Shown: positions 28,842 to 37,968, numbered from the stretch's first letter. The stretch is DNA of 64,000 nt from Acidovorax sp. RAC01 (GCF_001714725.1 NZ_CP016447.1:1317001-1381000), one strand, 5' to 3'. The notes: generated by a model not told the origin, from the sequence alone. A program made the numbers and translations.

Positions 28842-30035
28842 TCAGTGCGCGGCGGCGGGTTGCCCCACCCCCACGGCATGGCTGCGTTTGCGGTCGCGAC
28901 GGAAGTGCTGGAGCCGGTCTTCGTCCAGCGCAATTCCAAGGCCTGGCGTCGTCGGCACCGCCAGCTGGAAGTCTTTGTATTGCAGGGGCTCTGCCAGGAT
29001 TTCTTCGGTCAGCAGCAGGGGGCCAAACAACTCGGTGCCCCATTGCAGGTTTCGGAAGGTGGCAAACACATGGGCCGATGCCATGGTGCCCACCGCACCT
29101 TCGAGCATGGTGCCGCCGTACAGCTCGATGCCGGCGGCATCGGCAATGGCGGCCACCTGCAGGGCTTCCAGCAGGCCGCCCGATTGCTCGATCTTCACGG
29201 CGAACACATCGGCGCCCGCCACACGGGCCAGGGCAAATGCCGAGGCGGGCCCGGTCAGCGATTCATCGGCCATCACGGCAATCGGGTAGCGGCCCTTGAG
29301 GCGCGCCAGGGCGTCAACGGATGCCACGGGCTGCTCGACCAGGTCGCAGCCAGCGTCCACCAGCGCCGCCATGCCATGCTGGGCATCGAGCTCGCTCCAG
29401 GCCATGTTCACATCCACACGCACCGATGCGCGGCTGCCCATGGCCTTCTTGATCGCGGCAACATGGGCCACGTCATCGGCCACGCTGCGGCGGCCGATCT
29501 TGAGCTTGAAGATGTTGTGGCGGCGCTGCGCGAGCATGCGCTCGGCTTCGTCGATGTCCTTGGCCGTATCGCCGGAGGCCAGGGTCCAGGCGATCGGCAG
29601 GCTGTCGCGCACCCGGCCGCCCAGCAGCTGCGAGACGGGCAGGCCGGTGCGGTGGCCCAGCGCATCGAACAACGCCGTCTCGATGGCGCACTTGGCGAAG
29701 CGGTTGTCCTTGATGGCCTTGTTGAGACGGGCCATGACGGCGGGCACATGGTTGGCGTCGGCACCGATCAGCAGCGGGGCAAAGTAGGTGTCCACCGCCA
29801 GCTTCATGCCCTCGGGCGACTCGGCGCCGTAGGCCAGGCCGCCGATGGTGGTGCCTTCGCCCACGCCCACGGTGCCGTCCGAGCAGTACAGGCGCACGAT
29901 CATCAGCGTCTGGCCGTTCATGGTGGCCATCGACAGCTGGTGCGGGCGGATCGTGGGCAGGTCCAGCAGCAGGGTCTCGACACGCTCGACAACGGCCGAG
30001 CCTGCGAGGGATTCAGGGCGTGGTGTTTGTTGCAT
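28842..30035 (-). CDS. catB: muconate cycloisomerase
   Basis: 397 residues of the enolase superfamily, MLE subgroup. The catalytic KLKIG (Lys-x-Lys), metal ligands in RVDVNMAW, VEQPV and MADES, and the second base in VKIEQSGG are all present. It converts cis,cis-muconate to muconolactone. It is the first gene of the catB-catA-ben operon and divergent from the LysR gene, with a 142-bp shared region holding an ATAC-N7-GTAT site. The last 25 or so residues are basic and non-conserved. Confidence 0.95.
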   Translation of the reverse strand: MQQTPRPESLAGSAVVERVETLLLDLPTIRPHQLSMATMNGQTLMIVRLYCSDGTVGVGEGTTIGGLAYGAESPEGMKLAVDTYFAPLLIGADANHVPAVMARLNKAIKDNRFAKCAIETALFDALGHRTGLPVSQLLGGRVRDSLPIAWTLASGDTAKDIDEAERMLAQRRHNIFKLKIGRRSVADDVAHVAAIKKAMGSRASVRVDVNMAWSELDAQHGMAALVDAGCDLVEQPVASVDALARLKGRYPIAVMADESLTGPASAFALARVAGADVFAVKIEQSGGLLEALQVAAIADAAGIELYGGTMLEGAVGTMASAHVFATFRNLQWGTELFGPLLLTEEILAEPLQYKDFQLAVPTTPGLGIALDEDRLQHFRRDRKRSHAVGVGQPAAAH

Positions 30036-30092
30036 GGTGTGGATTGGACCGCGCAGCCCCGAAACGATCCAACACCAAATAGGTCTTATTCG

Positions 30093-30107
30093 ATACCCTG
30101 CAGGTAT
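30093..30107. promoter_or_regulatory. BenM/CatM-type operator (ATAC-N7-GTAT)
   Basis: ATACCCTGCAGGTAT is an exact match to the ATAC-N7-GTAT (T-N11-A) consensus known for BenM and CatM. It lies 58 bp from the catB ATG and 71 bp from the LysR ATG in the divergent region. A weaker AATA...TATT repeat at 30078-30090 could be the secondary site. Muconate-responsive control is expected by analogy. Confidence 0.85.
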
Positions 30108-30177
30108 AGTTGTGCTTTTCAGCCAATCAAATCAACGACTTGCAGACCTACCATCTGCACACCTATGGTTTACCCTG

Positions 30178-31170
30178 ATGGATATCCGCCAGCTCAAGTA
30201 CTTCGTGGCCGTGGCCGATGCACGCAACTTCACCCGGGCCTCCGAGGTGCTGCACATTGCACAGCCGCCGCTCAGCCGCCAGATCCAGCTGCTGGAGGAA
30301 GAACTGGGCGTGCAGCTCATCCTGCGCAACAGCCGCCCGCTGCGCCTGACGGAGGCGGGCCGCACGTTTTATGAGCAGGCGCTGCAGATCATCAACCGGC
30401 TGGACCAGCTCAAGACAGCCACCCGGCAGATCGGCCTGAACCAGCAGCGCACGCTGTCCATCGGCTTCGTCGCATCGACGCTGTACGGTGGCCTGCCCAT
30501 GCTGGTGCGCAAGCTGCGCCAGCACTACCCCGATGTGGACATCCAGCTGGTGGAGCTGACCTCACAGCAGCAGTTTGCGGCGCTCACGTCAGGACGCATC
30601 GACGTGGGTTTCGGTCGTGTGCGGGGCAACGATGCCACGGTGGCACGGACCATCCTGCGCGAGGAGCGCCTGGTGCTGGCGCTGCCACCAGACTCGCCGC
30701 TGGCCGGTGAATCCAGCCGCATCCCTTTCGAGGCGATACATGGCCAGAAGCTCATCGTGTACCCAAAGGAGCCACGCCCCAGTTTTGCCGATCACGTGCT
30801 GAGCCTGCTCAACGACCATGCCGTGCGGCCGGCCGAGATCCACGAGGTGCGCGAGATCCAGACCGCCCTCGGGCTGGTGGCCGCCGCATCGGGGATCTGC
30901 GTGATCCCGGCGTCGGCACGGCTGCGCAGCGATGTGCAGTACCGCCTGATCGACGACCCGCGCATCACCTCGCCCATCATCATGAGCCACCGGCTCAACG
31001 ACACCGCGTGGTACATCCCGGCGCTCAAGGAAATGGTGGCGGCCATGTACGCCGAAAACCCGCCGTGGCTGAACGTGGAGCACAGCGTGTTTCCCGGTAT
31101 TGGCGCCGAGCCCGCTGTCGCGCCGCCAGTGAAAACGCCCCGCGGGCGCAAGAAACCGGGGCCTGTCTGA
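30178..31170 (+). CDS. LysR-family regulator of the cat-ben operon (BenM/CatR type)
   Basis: 330 residues from the ATG at 30178 (MDIRQLKYFVAVADARNFTRAS). The helix-turn-helix contains LHIAQPPLSRQIQLLEEELG, identical in pattern to BenM, CatM and CatR. The effector domain includes SIGFVASTLYGGLPMLVRK. The C-terminal 30 residues are Pro/Lys-rich. It is divergent from catB with the consensus site between, so it is probably a muconate-responsive activator of catBA-benABCDK-catDC and downstream genes. Whether benzoate is also an effector cannot be judged. Confidence 0.92.
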   Translation: MDIRQLKYFVAVADARNFTRASEVLHIAQPPLSRQIQLLEEELGVQLILRNSRPLRLTEAGRTFYEQALQIINRLDQLKTATRQIGLNQQRTLSIGFVASTLYGGLPMLVRKLRQHYPDVDIQLVELTSQQQFAALTSGRIDVGFGRVRGNDATVARTILREERLVLALPPDSPLAGESSRIPFEAIHGQKLIVYPKEPRPSFADHVLSLLNDHAVRPAEIHEVREIQTALGLVAAASGICVIPASARLRSDVQYRLIDDPRITSPIIMSHRLNDTAWYIPALKEMVAAMYAENPPWLNVEHSVFPGIGAEPAVAPPVKTPRGRKKPGPV

Positions 31171-31221
31171 TCTGCCAAACCGGGCCCGGTCACCGAGCCC
31201 CATTGCGCGGCGCTAGCCGGC

Positions 31222-32199
31222 CTACTGCCGGGGAATGCGGGCCCGGGCGATCACGTCGCTCCAGCGGCGCACATCGGCCGCCAGGTGTTCCGAGAGCTGT
31301 GCTGGCGTGCTGCCCTGCGCACGCAGGTTCAGGTCCTGCAGGCGCTGCTTCACTTCCGCCTGCGCCAGCGCGGCCTGCACCTCGCGCGCCAGGCGCTCCA
31401 CCACCGCCGGTGGCGTGCGGGCGGGTGCGGCCAGGCCATTCCAGGACGTGACGTTGAACGACGCGAGCGCCCCGCCGCTTTCCCGCACGGTGGGCACCTG
31501 GGGCAACTGCGGCGCACGCTGCGCGCCCAGCACGGCAAGGGGGCGCAAAGCCTTGGCAGCGATCTGCGGCATGAGGCCACCCAGGATGTCGATCACCACG
31601 TCGACCTGGCCACCCCGCAGCGCCGTGATGACCGGCGGCGTGCCATTGAACGGAACCACCTGCGCGTCGATGCCCGCCGTCACCTTGAACAGCTCGGCCG
31701 CCAGGTTCTGTGTGGTGCCGATCTGTGGCGTGCCGATATTGAGCTGGCCCGGGTGCGCTCGGGCATACGTCAGCAGGTCGGCCAGGGTGGCAAAGCGCCC
31801 GCCCTCCTTCACCACCACGGCCAGATCAAACGTGGCCAGCAGCGAGACGGGCGCAAAGTCCTTGAGCGTGTCGAACGGCAGCGACTGGAACAGCGCGGCG
31901 CTGACGGCCGTACCGCTGCTCACGAGCAACAGGGTGTGCCCGTCGGGCTCGGCACGCGCCACCAGTTCGCCGGCCACCACGCCGCCCGCGCTGGGCTTGT
32001 TCTCGATCACCACGCTCTGGCCCAGTGCGGCGGCCAGCTTTTGGCCCACGGTGCGCGCCGTGATGTCGGCCGCACCGCCGGCCGCGTTGGGCACCACGAT
32101 GCGCACCGGGCGCACGGGGTAGGCCTGGGCACGCGCGACAGGGCTGAGCGCCGCGAGGGCGGCTGCAGCCAGCAGGCGCCGCCGCCCAGGCTGCAGCAT
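31222..32199 (-). CDS. Bug-type (TctC) periplasmic solute receptor at the end of the Liv operon
   Basis: 325 residues with a signal peptide (RRRLLAAAALAALSPVARAQA) and Bug hallmarks YPVRPVRIVVPNAAGGAADITAR and KPSAGGVVAGELV. Its ATG shares one base with the livF stop (TGATG), so it is translationally coupled to an ABC transporter that already has its own receptor at 35866. No tctAB genes adjoin. Two unrelated receptors in one operon suggest either a second substrate or a sensing role. Confidence 0.88.
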   Translation of the reverse strand: MLQPGRRRLLAAAALAALSPVARAQAYPVRPVRIVVPNAAGGAADITARTVGQKLAAALGQSVVIENKPSAGGVVAGELVARAEPDGHTLLLVSSGTAVSAALFQSLPFDTLKDFAPVSLLATFDLAVVVKEGGRFATLADLLTYARAHPGQLNIGTPQIGTTQNLAAELFKVTAGIDAQVVPFNGTPPVITALRGGQVDVVIDILGGLMPQIAAKALRPLAVLGAQRAPQLPQVPTVRESGGALASFNVTSWNGLAAPARTPPAVVERLAREVQAALAQAEVKQRLQDLNLRAQGSTPAQLSEHLAADVRRWSDVIARARIPRQ

Positions 32200-32930
32200 C
32201 AGCGTGCTACGCCCAGCAGGCGGTCCAGCAGGGCCGGCTGGGATGCCAGGTCGTCGGCCGATCCCGTATGCACCACCGTGCCCCGGTCCAGCACGGCGGC
32301 GTGGTCCGCGATGGCCAGGATGGCCTGCGGATGCTGCTCCACGATGATGGCCGACAGGCCCTCTTCGCGCGTGATACGGCGGATGGCGCGCAGCAGCTCT
32401 TCCACGATGATGGGCGCCAGGCCTTCAAGCGGCTCGTCGAGCAGCAGCAGGCGCGGGTTGAGCACCAGCGCGCGGCCCACGGCCAGCATCTGCTGCTCGC
32501 CACCGGAAAGCTGCGTGCCCAGGTTGGTCGTGCGCTCGGCCAGGCGCGGGAACATCTCGTACACGCGCTCGGGCGTCCACGGCCGTGCGGTGGAGCCCTT
32601 GCGGGCCGGGCGCGCCACGGCGGTCAGGTTCTCGTGCACTGTGAGCGACTTGAAGATATTGCGCTCCTGCGGCACCCAGCCGATGCCCGCCGCTGCGCGT
32701 TCGTGCGAGGGCAGTTTGTGCAGCGCCATACCGCCCAGGGCAATGGTGCCGCCATGCTGGCGCGTGGCCCCCGCGAGGGTGTTGATCAGCGTGGTCTTGC
32801 CCGTGCCGTTTCGGCCCAGCAGCGCCAGTGTCTCGCCTTCGGGCAGGGCCAGCGAAATGCCTTGCAGCACCACGGCTTCGCCATAGCCTGCGCTCAAATT
32901 TTCAATGCGCAAAAGCTCGTTCTTAGACAT
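32199..32930 (-). CDS. livF: branched-chain amino acid-type ABC transporter ATPase (LivF)
   Basis: 243 residues from the ATG at 32930 (MSKNELLRIENLSAGYGEA), overlapping livG by 8 bp. Walker A GRNGTGKTT, signature LSGGEQQMLAVGRAL, Walker B LLLLDEPLEGLAP, and the short LivF-type C-terminus are present. It pairs with LivG as the cytoplasmic engine of the HMGF transporter. Because the cluster carries VanR-type sites, the cargo may be an aromatic acid rather than an amino acid. Confidence 0.93.
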   Translation of the reverse strand: MSKNELLRIENLSAGYGEAVVLQGISLALPEGETLALLGRNGTGKTTLINTLAGATRQHGGTIALGGMALHKLPSHERAAAGIGWVPQERNIFKSLTVHENLTAVARPARKGSTARPWTPERVYEMFPRLAERTTNLGTQLSGGEQQMLAVGRALVLNPRLLLLDEPLEGLAPIIVEELLRAIRRITREEGLSAIIVEQHPQAILAIADHAAVLDRGTVVHTGSADDLASQPALLDRLLGVAR

Positions 32931-33696
32931 GAGCCTGCTCCCCATGGCCCAGGTACACCGCTTTCACCTGCGGGTCGTTGGCAATGGTCTCGGGGTCGCC
33001 CTCGGTGAGCACGGTGCCGTTGACCAGCACCGTCATGCGGTTGGCAAAGCTGAAAACCAGATCCATATCGTGTTCGATCAACAGCACCGACACATCGGCC
33101 GGCAGGGCGGCCACGGTCTGCAGCAGTTCCTCGCGCTCGCCGGCAGGCACACCGGCCACGGGCTCATCGAGCAGCAACACGCGCGGCTCGCAGGCCAGCG
33201 CAATCGCAATCTCCAGCAGGCGGCGCTTGCCGTAGGCCAGCACGCGCGTTTCCTCGGCCATGACGGATGTGAGGTGGAACTGCTCCAGCAGTTGCTCGCA
33301 GCGCTCGGTGACCGCCTTGCGCGCACCCAGCGGCTGCCACCACTTGCCGCCCAGGCCCTGGTGCTGCGACACGGTGAGGGCCAGGGTCTCCAGCGGCGTG
33401 AGGGTGTCGAACAGCTGGTTGATCTGGAAGGTGCGCACCATGCCGCGCTGCACCCGCTGGTGCGGCGCCAGGCGCGTGATGTCCTGGCCCTCGAGGGTGA
33501 TGGAGCCCTCGGTGGGCTCCAGCACGCCGGTCAGCAGGTTGATGAGCGTGGTCTTGCCCGCGCCATTGGGGCCAATGAGCGCGTGGCGCGCGCCCTTTTG
33601 CAGGTTCAGCGTGACGTTATTGGTGGCCGTGATGCCGCCAAAACGCTTGACCAGGCCCTGTGCCGACAGCACGGTGTTGGAGGTTGTGGTGTTCAT
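32923..33696 (-). CDS. livG: branched-chain amino acid-type ABC transporter ATPase (LivG)
   Basis: 257 residues from the ATG at 33696. Walker A GPNGAGKTTLINLLTG and Walker B RVLLLDEPVAGVP, followed by LLIEHDMDLVF, are typical of LivG. The signature loop is unusual: the segment VLAYGKRRLLEIAIALA stands where LSxGQ is expected, a variant seen in LivG proteins with LSYGQQR. It overlaps livF by 8 bp and starts 1 bp after the livM stop. Confidence 0.92.
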   Translation of the reverse strand: MNTTTSNTVLSAQGLVKRFGGITATNNVTLNLQKGARHALIGPNGAGKTTLINLLTGVLEPTEGSITLEGQDITRLAPHQRVQRGMVRTFQINQLFDTLTPLETLALTVSQHQGLGGKWWQPLGARKAVTERCEQLLEQFHLTSVMAEETRVLAYGKRRLLEIAIALACEPRVLLLDEPVAGVPAGEREELLQTVAALPADVSVLLIEHDMDLVFSFANRMTVLVNGTVLTEGDPETIANDPQVKAVYLGHGEQAHV

Positions 33697-33697
33697 G

Positions 33698-34696
33698 TCA
33701 GTGGCCTCCCGAGTTGGAGGCAGCGCCGGCCTTGCGGCCGGCACCAAACCAGGTCCAGGGGCGGAACAGGCGGTCACGCCCCACCAGCACCAGCACCACG
33801 AGGAACAGGCCGATCCAGAAGGTCCAGTACTGCGGGGTGATGGACGAGATCACGTCCTGCAGCAGCTTGAAGCCGATGGCGCCGAGGATGCCGCCGTACA
33901 GCCAGCCCACACCGCCGATCACCAGGATCAGCATCACGTCGGCCGAGCGGTGGAACTCGAACAGGTCCAGCGAGGCAAAGCCCGTGGTCTGCGTGAGCAA
34001 GGCTCCCGCGGCACCCGCCAGCGCAGCGGCCAGCGTGTACACCTGCGCCAGCTTGGTCGTCACGGGGATGCCAATGGCCATGGCGCGCAGCCGGTTGTCG
34101 CGGATGGCCTTGAGCGTGGCACCAAACGGCGACTGCACGACGCGCCGCGCGAGGAGGAAAAACACCAGCAGCACGGTGAGCGAATACCAGGCAGCCGTGC
34201 GGCCGTACAGGTCGAACTCGAACCTCCCCAGCACGGGGCCCATCATCACGCCCTGCAGGCCGTCGGCACCTCCCGTCAGCCAGTCGAGCTTGTTGGCCAG
34301 CTCCAGCATCACCAGCCCCACGCCCAGCGTGACCATGAGGCGGGTGAGGTCGGTACCGCGCATGATGGTGAGCGACGCCACGGCGCCCAGCACGGTAGCG
34401 GCGGCAATGCCCACGGCCAGACCCACCAGCGGGTCGGGCATCACATGCTTGGCAAACAGCGCCGCCGCGTAGCCGCCCAGGCCGAAGAACGCCGCGTGGC
34501 CCAGCGACACGATGCCGGTGTAGCCCAGGATGAGGTCCAGCGAAATCGCGAACAGCGCGACAATGGCAATCTCGTTGATGATGAGTGCGTGGCTGGGCAA
34601 TGCCAACGGTGCCACGAAGGCCAGCAGCCACAGCACGGGCTCCCACCAGCGAAAGCGGCGCGCCTGCAGCAGGGGGTTGGAATGGTTCGCCATCAT
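33698..34696 (-). CDS. livM: branched-chain amino acid-type ABC transporter permease (LivM)
   Basis: 332 residues and 9-10 predicted membrane segments, with the LivM signature GYTGIVSLGHAAFFGLGGYAAAL near the N-terminus and the EAA-type loop FGATLKAIRDNRLRAMAIGI. Its start overlaps the livH stop by 4 bp (ATGA). It forms the membrane channel with LivH. Confidence 0.94.
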   Translation of the reverse strand: MMANHSNPLLQARRFRWWEPVLWLLAFVAPLALPSHALIINEIAIVALFAISLDLILGYTGIVSLGHAAFFGLGGYAAALFAKHVMPDPLVGLAVGIAAATVLGAVASLTIMRGTDLTRLMVTLGVGLVMLELANKLDWLTGGADGLQGVMMGPVLGRFEFDLYGRTAAWYSLTVLLVFFLLARRVVQSPFGATLKAIRDNRLRAMAIGIPVTTKLAQVYTLAAALAGAAGALLTQTTGFASLDLFEFHRSADVMLILVIGGVGWLYGGILGAIGFKLLQDVISSITPQYWTFWIGLFLVVLVLVGRDRLFRPWTWFGAGRKAGAASNSGGH

Positions 34697-35565
34697 TTGC
34701 CTCCCTTGCGCACGAAGAGGCCTTGCGGGCGCCAGATGAGGATCAGGATCATGAGGCTGTACACAATGAAAGCGCCCAGCTTGGGGATGTAGTACTTGCC
34801 TGCCACGTCGGCAATACCGAGCAGCAGCGCGGCCAGCAGCGGGCCGGTGATGGAGGACGTGCCGCCCACGGCCACCACGATCAGAAAATAGATCATGAAC
34901 TTGAGCGGAAAGCTCGGGTCGAGCCCCAGCACTTCCGCACCCAGCGCGCCGCCCAGGCCCGCGAGGCCCGAGCCGAACGCGAAGGTCGACAGGAACACGA
35001 TGTTCACGTTGATACCCATGCCGGCAGCCACGCGCTGGTCATCCACCGACGCGCGCAGGCGGCTGCCAAAGCGCGTCTTGGTCAGCACATACTGCAGGCC
35101 CACCGTGAGCGCCGCGCACACCGCGATGAGGAACAGGCGGTAGTGCCCCATGCCCAGCATCAGCGCGCCGCTGCCGATCTCGGTACGGCCCTTGAGCCAT
35201 TCGGGCAGCTGCATGATCTGCTGCGTGGAGCCCACAAAGTAGTCCACGCTGGCCACGGCCATGAACACCAGGCCGATGGAAAACAAGACCTGGTCCAGAT
35301 GGGGCTTGTGGTACAGCGGCCGATACAGCGTGCGCTCCAGCACGCCCCCCAGCAGCGCGGTGCCGACAAAGGCAATGGGCAGGCAGATGAGGAACGGCAC
35401 GTCCAGCCGCTGCATGAGCAGCACGGTGATGTAGCCCCCCGCCATGGCAAAGGCACCGTGCGCCAGGTTGATGAAGTTCATCAGCCCCATGGTCACGGCC
35501 AGGCCGACTGCCAGAATGAACAGCAGCATGCCGTAGGCCACGCCGTCGAAAAGAATGGTCAGCAT
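34693..35565 (-). CDS. livH: branched-chain amino acid-type ABC transporter permease (LivH)
   Basis: 290 residues, about 8 membrane segments, opening MLTILFDGVAYGMLLFILAVG. It carries the LivH patterns NLAHGAFAMAGGYI and FGSRLRASVDDQRVAAGMGI (EAA loop). It is separated from the upstream receptor gene by 300 bp that contain two repeat elements, and is coupled to livM downstream. Confidence 0.94.
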   Translation of the reverse strand: MLTILFDGVAYGMLLFILAVGLAVTMGLMNFINLAHGAFAMAGGYITVLLMQRLDVPFLICLPIAFVGTALLGGVLERTLYRPLYHKPHLDQVLFSIGLVFMAVASVDYFVGSTQQIMQLPEWLKGRTEIGSGALMLGMGHYRLFLIAVCAALTVGLQYVLTKTRFGSRLRASVDDQRVAAGMGINVNIVFLSTFAFGSGLAGLGGALGAEVLGLDPSFPLKFMIYFLIVVAVGGTSSITGPLLAALLLGIADVAGKYYIPKLGAFIVYSLMILILIWRPQGLFVRKGGK

Positions 35566-35660
35566 GAAATCACTTCATTGAAGACAAAAAATGGCCACCG
35601 CACTGAGGCTGTGGCTGGACCTCAAACTGAAAAGACTGTCGGCTCAAAGGGCTTCCCTCT

Positions 35661-35686
35661 GCTTCGACAGGCATAGCCCAAACGGA
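35661..35686. repeat. GTTCGGGCTGAGC family, degenerate half copy
   Basis: GCTTCGACAGGCATAGCCCA followed by AACGGA matches one arm of the nested palindrome seen at 27705, 42035, 44999 and 47498, with a few changes; the opposite arm is missing. It lies in the livJ-livH gap next to a second repeat family. Confidence 0.5.
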
Positions 35687-35719
35687 TCGAGAGAAAGCCC
35701 CGTCCTCAAAAACTGGCGC

Positions 35720-35867
35720 GCCCCAGGCCAGTGCCGCCGTGCAAGGGGCGGCGTCCCCCTGTAGGGGCTGAGTGCCGCGGCTCCGAGCCTGCCTGCGCAG
35801 GCTTGGACGGCAACGAAGAGTGGCCGCATCTGGCGGACACACCGAGCGGGTCGCGCCTCAGGGGGTT
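35720..35867. repeat. GC-rich CCCCCTGAGTCGC-family intergenic repeat, copy 2
   Basis: Begins GCGCGCCCCAGGCCAG, continues GCCGCCGTGCAAGGGGCGG and a CCCCTGTAGGGG hairpin, and ends TCGCGCCTCAGGGGG. These modules recur at 17005 and, reversed, at 40280. It fills most of the 300-bp gap between the receptor gene and livH, where a hairpin could lower expression of the membrane genes relative to the receptor. Confidence 0.7.
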
Positions 35868-37050
35868 ACTTAGTTTTTCCGGGATCCTTGACGTCCTTGA
35901 TCACGTCAAATTCCACGTTGTACAGCTGGCCGTTCACGCGCTCCACCTTGCGCAGGTACACGTTCTGCACGATGTCGCGGGTCTGCGCATCGATGAACAC
36001 CTGGCCGCGCGGGCTCTCGAAGATCTGGCCCTTCATGGCGGCCAGCAGGGCGTCGCCGCCGCCAGCGCCCTTGGTGGCGCGCAGCGCTTCGTAGATCACG
36101 CGCATGCCGTCATAGCCACCCACGGCCATGAAGTTGGGGCGCAGGCCCTTGTTGGCCTTCTCGAAGGCTTCCACAAACTTCTTGTTCATGGGCGAGGGGT
36201 GCGCAGCCGAGTAGTGGTGCGAGGTGACCACGCCCAGGGCGCCGTCGCCCATGTCGTTGAGCTGATCGTCGTCCGTCACGTCGCCGGTGCCGATGAGCTT
36301 GATGCCAGCCTTGTCCATGCCGCGCTCCAGGAACTGCTTCATCACCGCGGCGCCTGCGCCCGAGGGCACAAAGACGAACAGCGCGTCCGGCTTGGCGTCG
36401 CGCACCTTCTGCAGGAAGGGGGCGAAGTCGGGGTTGCGCAGCGGCACGCGCAGCGATTCGGTCACCTGCCCGCCGTTGAACGTGAGGCGCTGGTTGAAGA
36501 ACTTCTCGGCATCGATGCCGGGGCCGTAGTCGCTCACCAGCGTCACCACCTTCTTGATGCCGTTTTTGGGCGCCCAGTCGGCCAGGGCCACCGACACCTG
36601 CGGCAGCGTGAAGCTGGTGCGCACCACATAAGGCGATGCTTCGGTGATGCTGGATGTAGCGGCAGCCATCACCACCAGCGGTGTCTTGGACTGCGTGGCG
36701 AGCGGCGCCGTGGCCATGGCCGATGGGGTGATGCCCATGCCGGCCAGCACGTTGACCTTTTCATTCACCACCAGCTCCTGGGCCATGCGGCGTGTCACGT
36801 CCGGCAGGCTGGTGTCGTCCTTGATGATGAGCTGGATCTTCTTGCCGGCCACAGTGTCGCCGTTTTGCGCCATGTACAGGCGGGCTGCCGCTTCGATCTG
36901 GCGGCCGGTGGTGGCCTGCTGGCCCGTCATGGGCAGCACCAGGCCGATCTTGAAAACGTTGTCCTGGGCCGCAGCAGGCAGCGCAGCGATGCCCGTGGCA
37001 AGGGCCATGGCGGCGACGGCCGAGGCGCGAAGAAGGTGGCGTTTGTGCAT
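35866..37050 (-). CDS. ABC transporter periplasmic binding protein (LivJ/LivK type)
   Basis: 394 residues from the ATG at 37050 (MHKRHLLRASAVAAMALATG), with a signal peptide cleaved near AAAQ. It has the type 1 periplasmic binding fold, opening KIGLVLPMTGQQATTGRQIEAAARLYM. The segment SSITEASPYVVRTSFTLPQ is a form common in receptors for aromatic acids in this family. It is the first gene of the Liv operon, with TGTATACA 23 bp before the ATG. A vanillate-type or related aromatic ligand is inferred. Confidence 0.9.
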   Translation of the reverse strand: MHKRHLLRASAVAAMALATGIAALPAAAQDNVFKIGLVLPMTGQQATTGRQIEAAARLYMAQNGDTVAGKKIQLIIKDDTSLPDVTRRMAQELVVNEKVNVLAGMGITPSAMATAPLATQSKTPLVVMAAATSSITEASPYVVRTSFTLPQVSVALADWAPKNGIKKVVTLVSDYGPGIDAEKFFNQRLTFNGGQVTESLRVPLRNPDFAPFLQKVRDAKPDALFVFVPSGAGAAVMKQFLERGMDKAGIKLIGTGDVTDDDQLNDMGDGALGVVTSHHYSAAHPSPMNKKFVEAFEKANKGLRPNFMAVGGYDGMRVIYEALRATKGAGGGDALLAAMKGQIFESPRGQVFIDAQTRDIVQNVYLRKVERVNGQLYNVEFDVIKDVKDPGKTK

Positions 37051-37072
37051 CGTTGTCTCCTGTGGATGTCGT

Positions 37073-37080
37073 TGTATACA
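37073..37080. promoter_or_regulatory. TGTATACA palindrome before the Liv receptor gene (VanR site)
   Basis: Perfect 8-bp palindrome TGTATACA, 23 bp upstream of the receptor ATG, placed to block transcription or translation start. Identical copies occur before the GntR gene and vanA. Confidence 0.65.
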
Positions 37081-37200
37081 GAAAAATGCTGCGGCGAGTG
37101 TGTCCCGCGGGCCGTTATTGCACAAGCAAGAAATCAAGCATTCAGGTATCACCAAATGCAATATCCGGTCGGGTTGCCAACGCCCCGCGCAACGCCCGGT

Positions 37201-37968
37201 TCAGGCCGCTTCGCGGATGAGCTGCACGCCCGGCAGCCCATGCACCTGCGCTGCCTGCACGGCCGCCAGCAGGTTGCGCCGCGTGATCCGCGAATGCTCG
37301 CGCATGATGGCTTCGGCCCGGGCGCCCTCGCGGCGGGCGATGGCGTCGAGCGATTGGCGGTGCTGGTCTTGCGCCACCACCAGCATGTCGCGCGCCTGGG
37401 ATGAATGGGTCTGCACCACCACAAAGGCCGAGGGCGACGCAAAGGGCAGGCCCTTGACGCGGTCCAGCTCGCGGGCGATCACGTCGCTGCCCACCATGCG
37501 GCTGAGCAGCCAATGGAATTCGGCGTTGAGCTTGACGTAGCTGGCAAAGCCCTCGTCGTCCAGGGTGGGCGGCGCCAGCACCGTGTCGATGGCATCCAGG
37601 CACGCCTGGGCCTCGGCCATCAGCCCGGCGGGCACGCCGCGCTCGGCCGCCAGGCGCGCCGCCAGGCCTTCCATGGTGCCGCGCAGCTCGATGGCATCGG
37701 CCACGTCGGTCTCGGAAAACGTGCGCACTGCGTAGCCACCGCCGGGCAGGCGGTGCAGCAGCCCCTCCTGTTCCAGCCGCATGAGGGCGGCACGGATGGG
37801 CGTGCGCGAAACCCCGAGCTTTTCGACCAGCGTGAGCTCTGCGATGCGCGCACCGCCGGGCAGCTCGCCGGCCAGCACCATCTCGCGCAGGCGCAACTGG
37901 GCTTTGACGGCCTGGGAGGTGCCGGCCTCGGCCAGAGGGGAGGTCGGGGCTTCGTCAGCTGGGTGCAT
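37201..37968 (-). CDS. vanR: GntR-family (FadR subgroup) regulator, probable VanR
   Basis: 255 residues from the ATG at 37968. The N-terminal winged helix (about 20-85) has VSRTPIRAALMRLEQEGLLHRLPGGGYAV. The FCD ligand domain follows, with metal-site type residues in ELRGTMEGLAARLA, NAEFHWLL and ARDMLVVAQDQHRQSLDAI. It lies between the Liv operon and vanAB. Four TGTATACA or near-identical sites surround it, including two in its own upstream region, so autoregulation and repression of both neighbours released by vanillate are likely. Confidence 0.85.
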   Translation of the reverse strand: MHPADEAPTSPLAEAGTSQAVKAQLRLREMVLAGELPGGARIAELTLVEKLGVSRTPIRAALMRLEQEGLLHRLPGGGYAVRTFSETDVADAIELRGTMEGLAARLAAERGVPAGLMAEAQACLDAIDTVLAPPTLDDEGFASYVKLNAEFHWLLSRMVGSDVIARELDRVKGLPFASPSAFVVVQTHSSQARDMLVVAQDQHRQSLDAIARREGARAEAIMREHSRITRRNLLAAVQAAQVHGLPGVQLIREAA

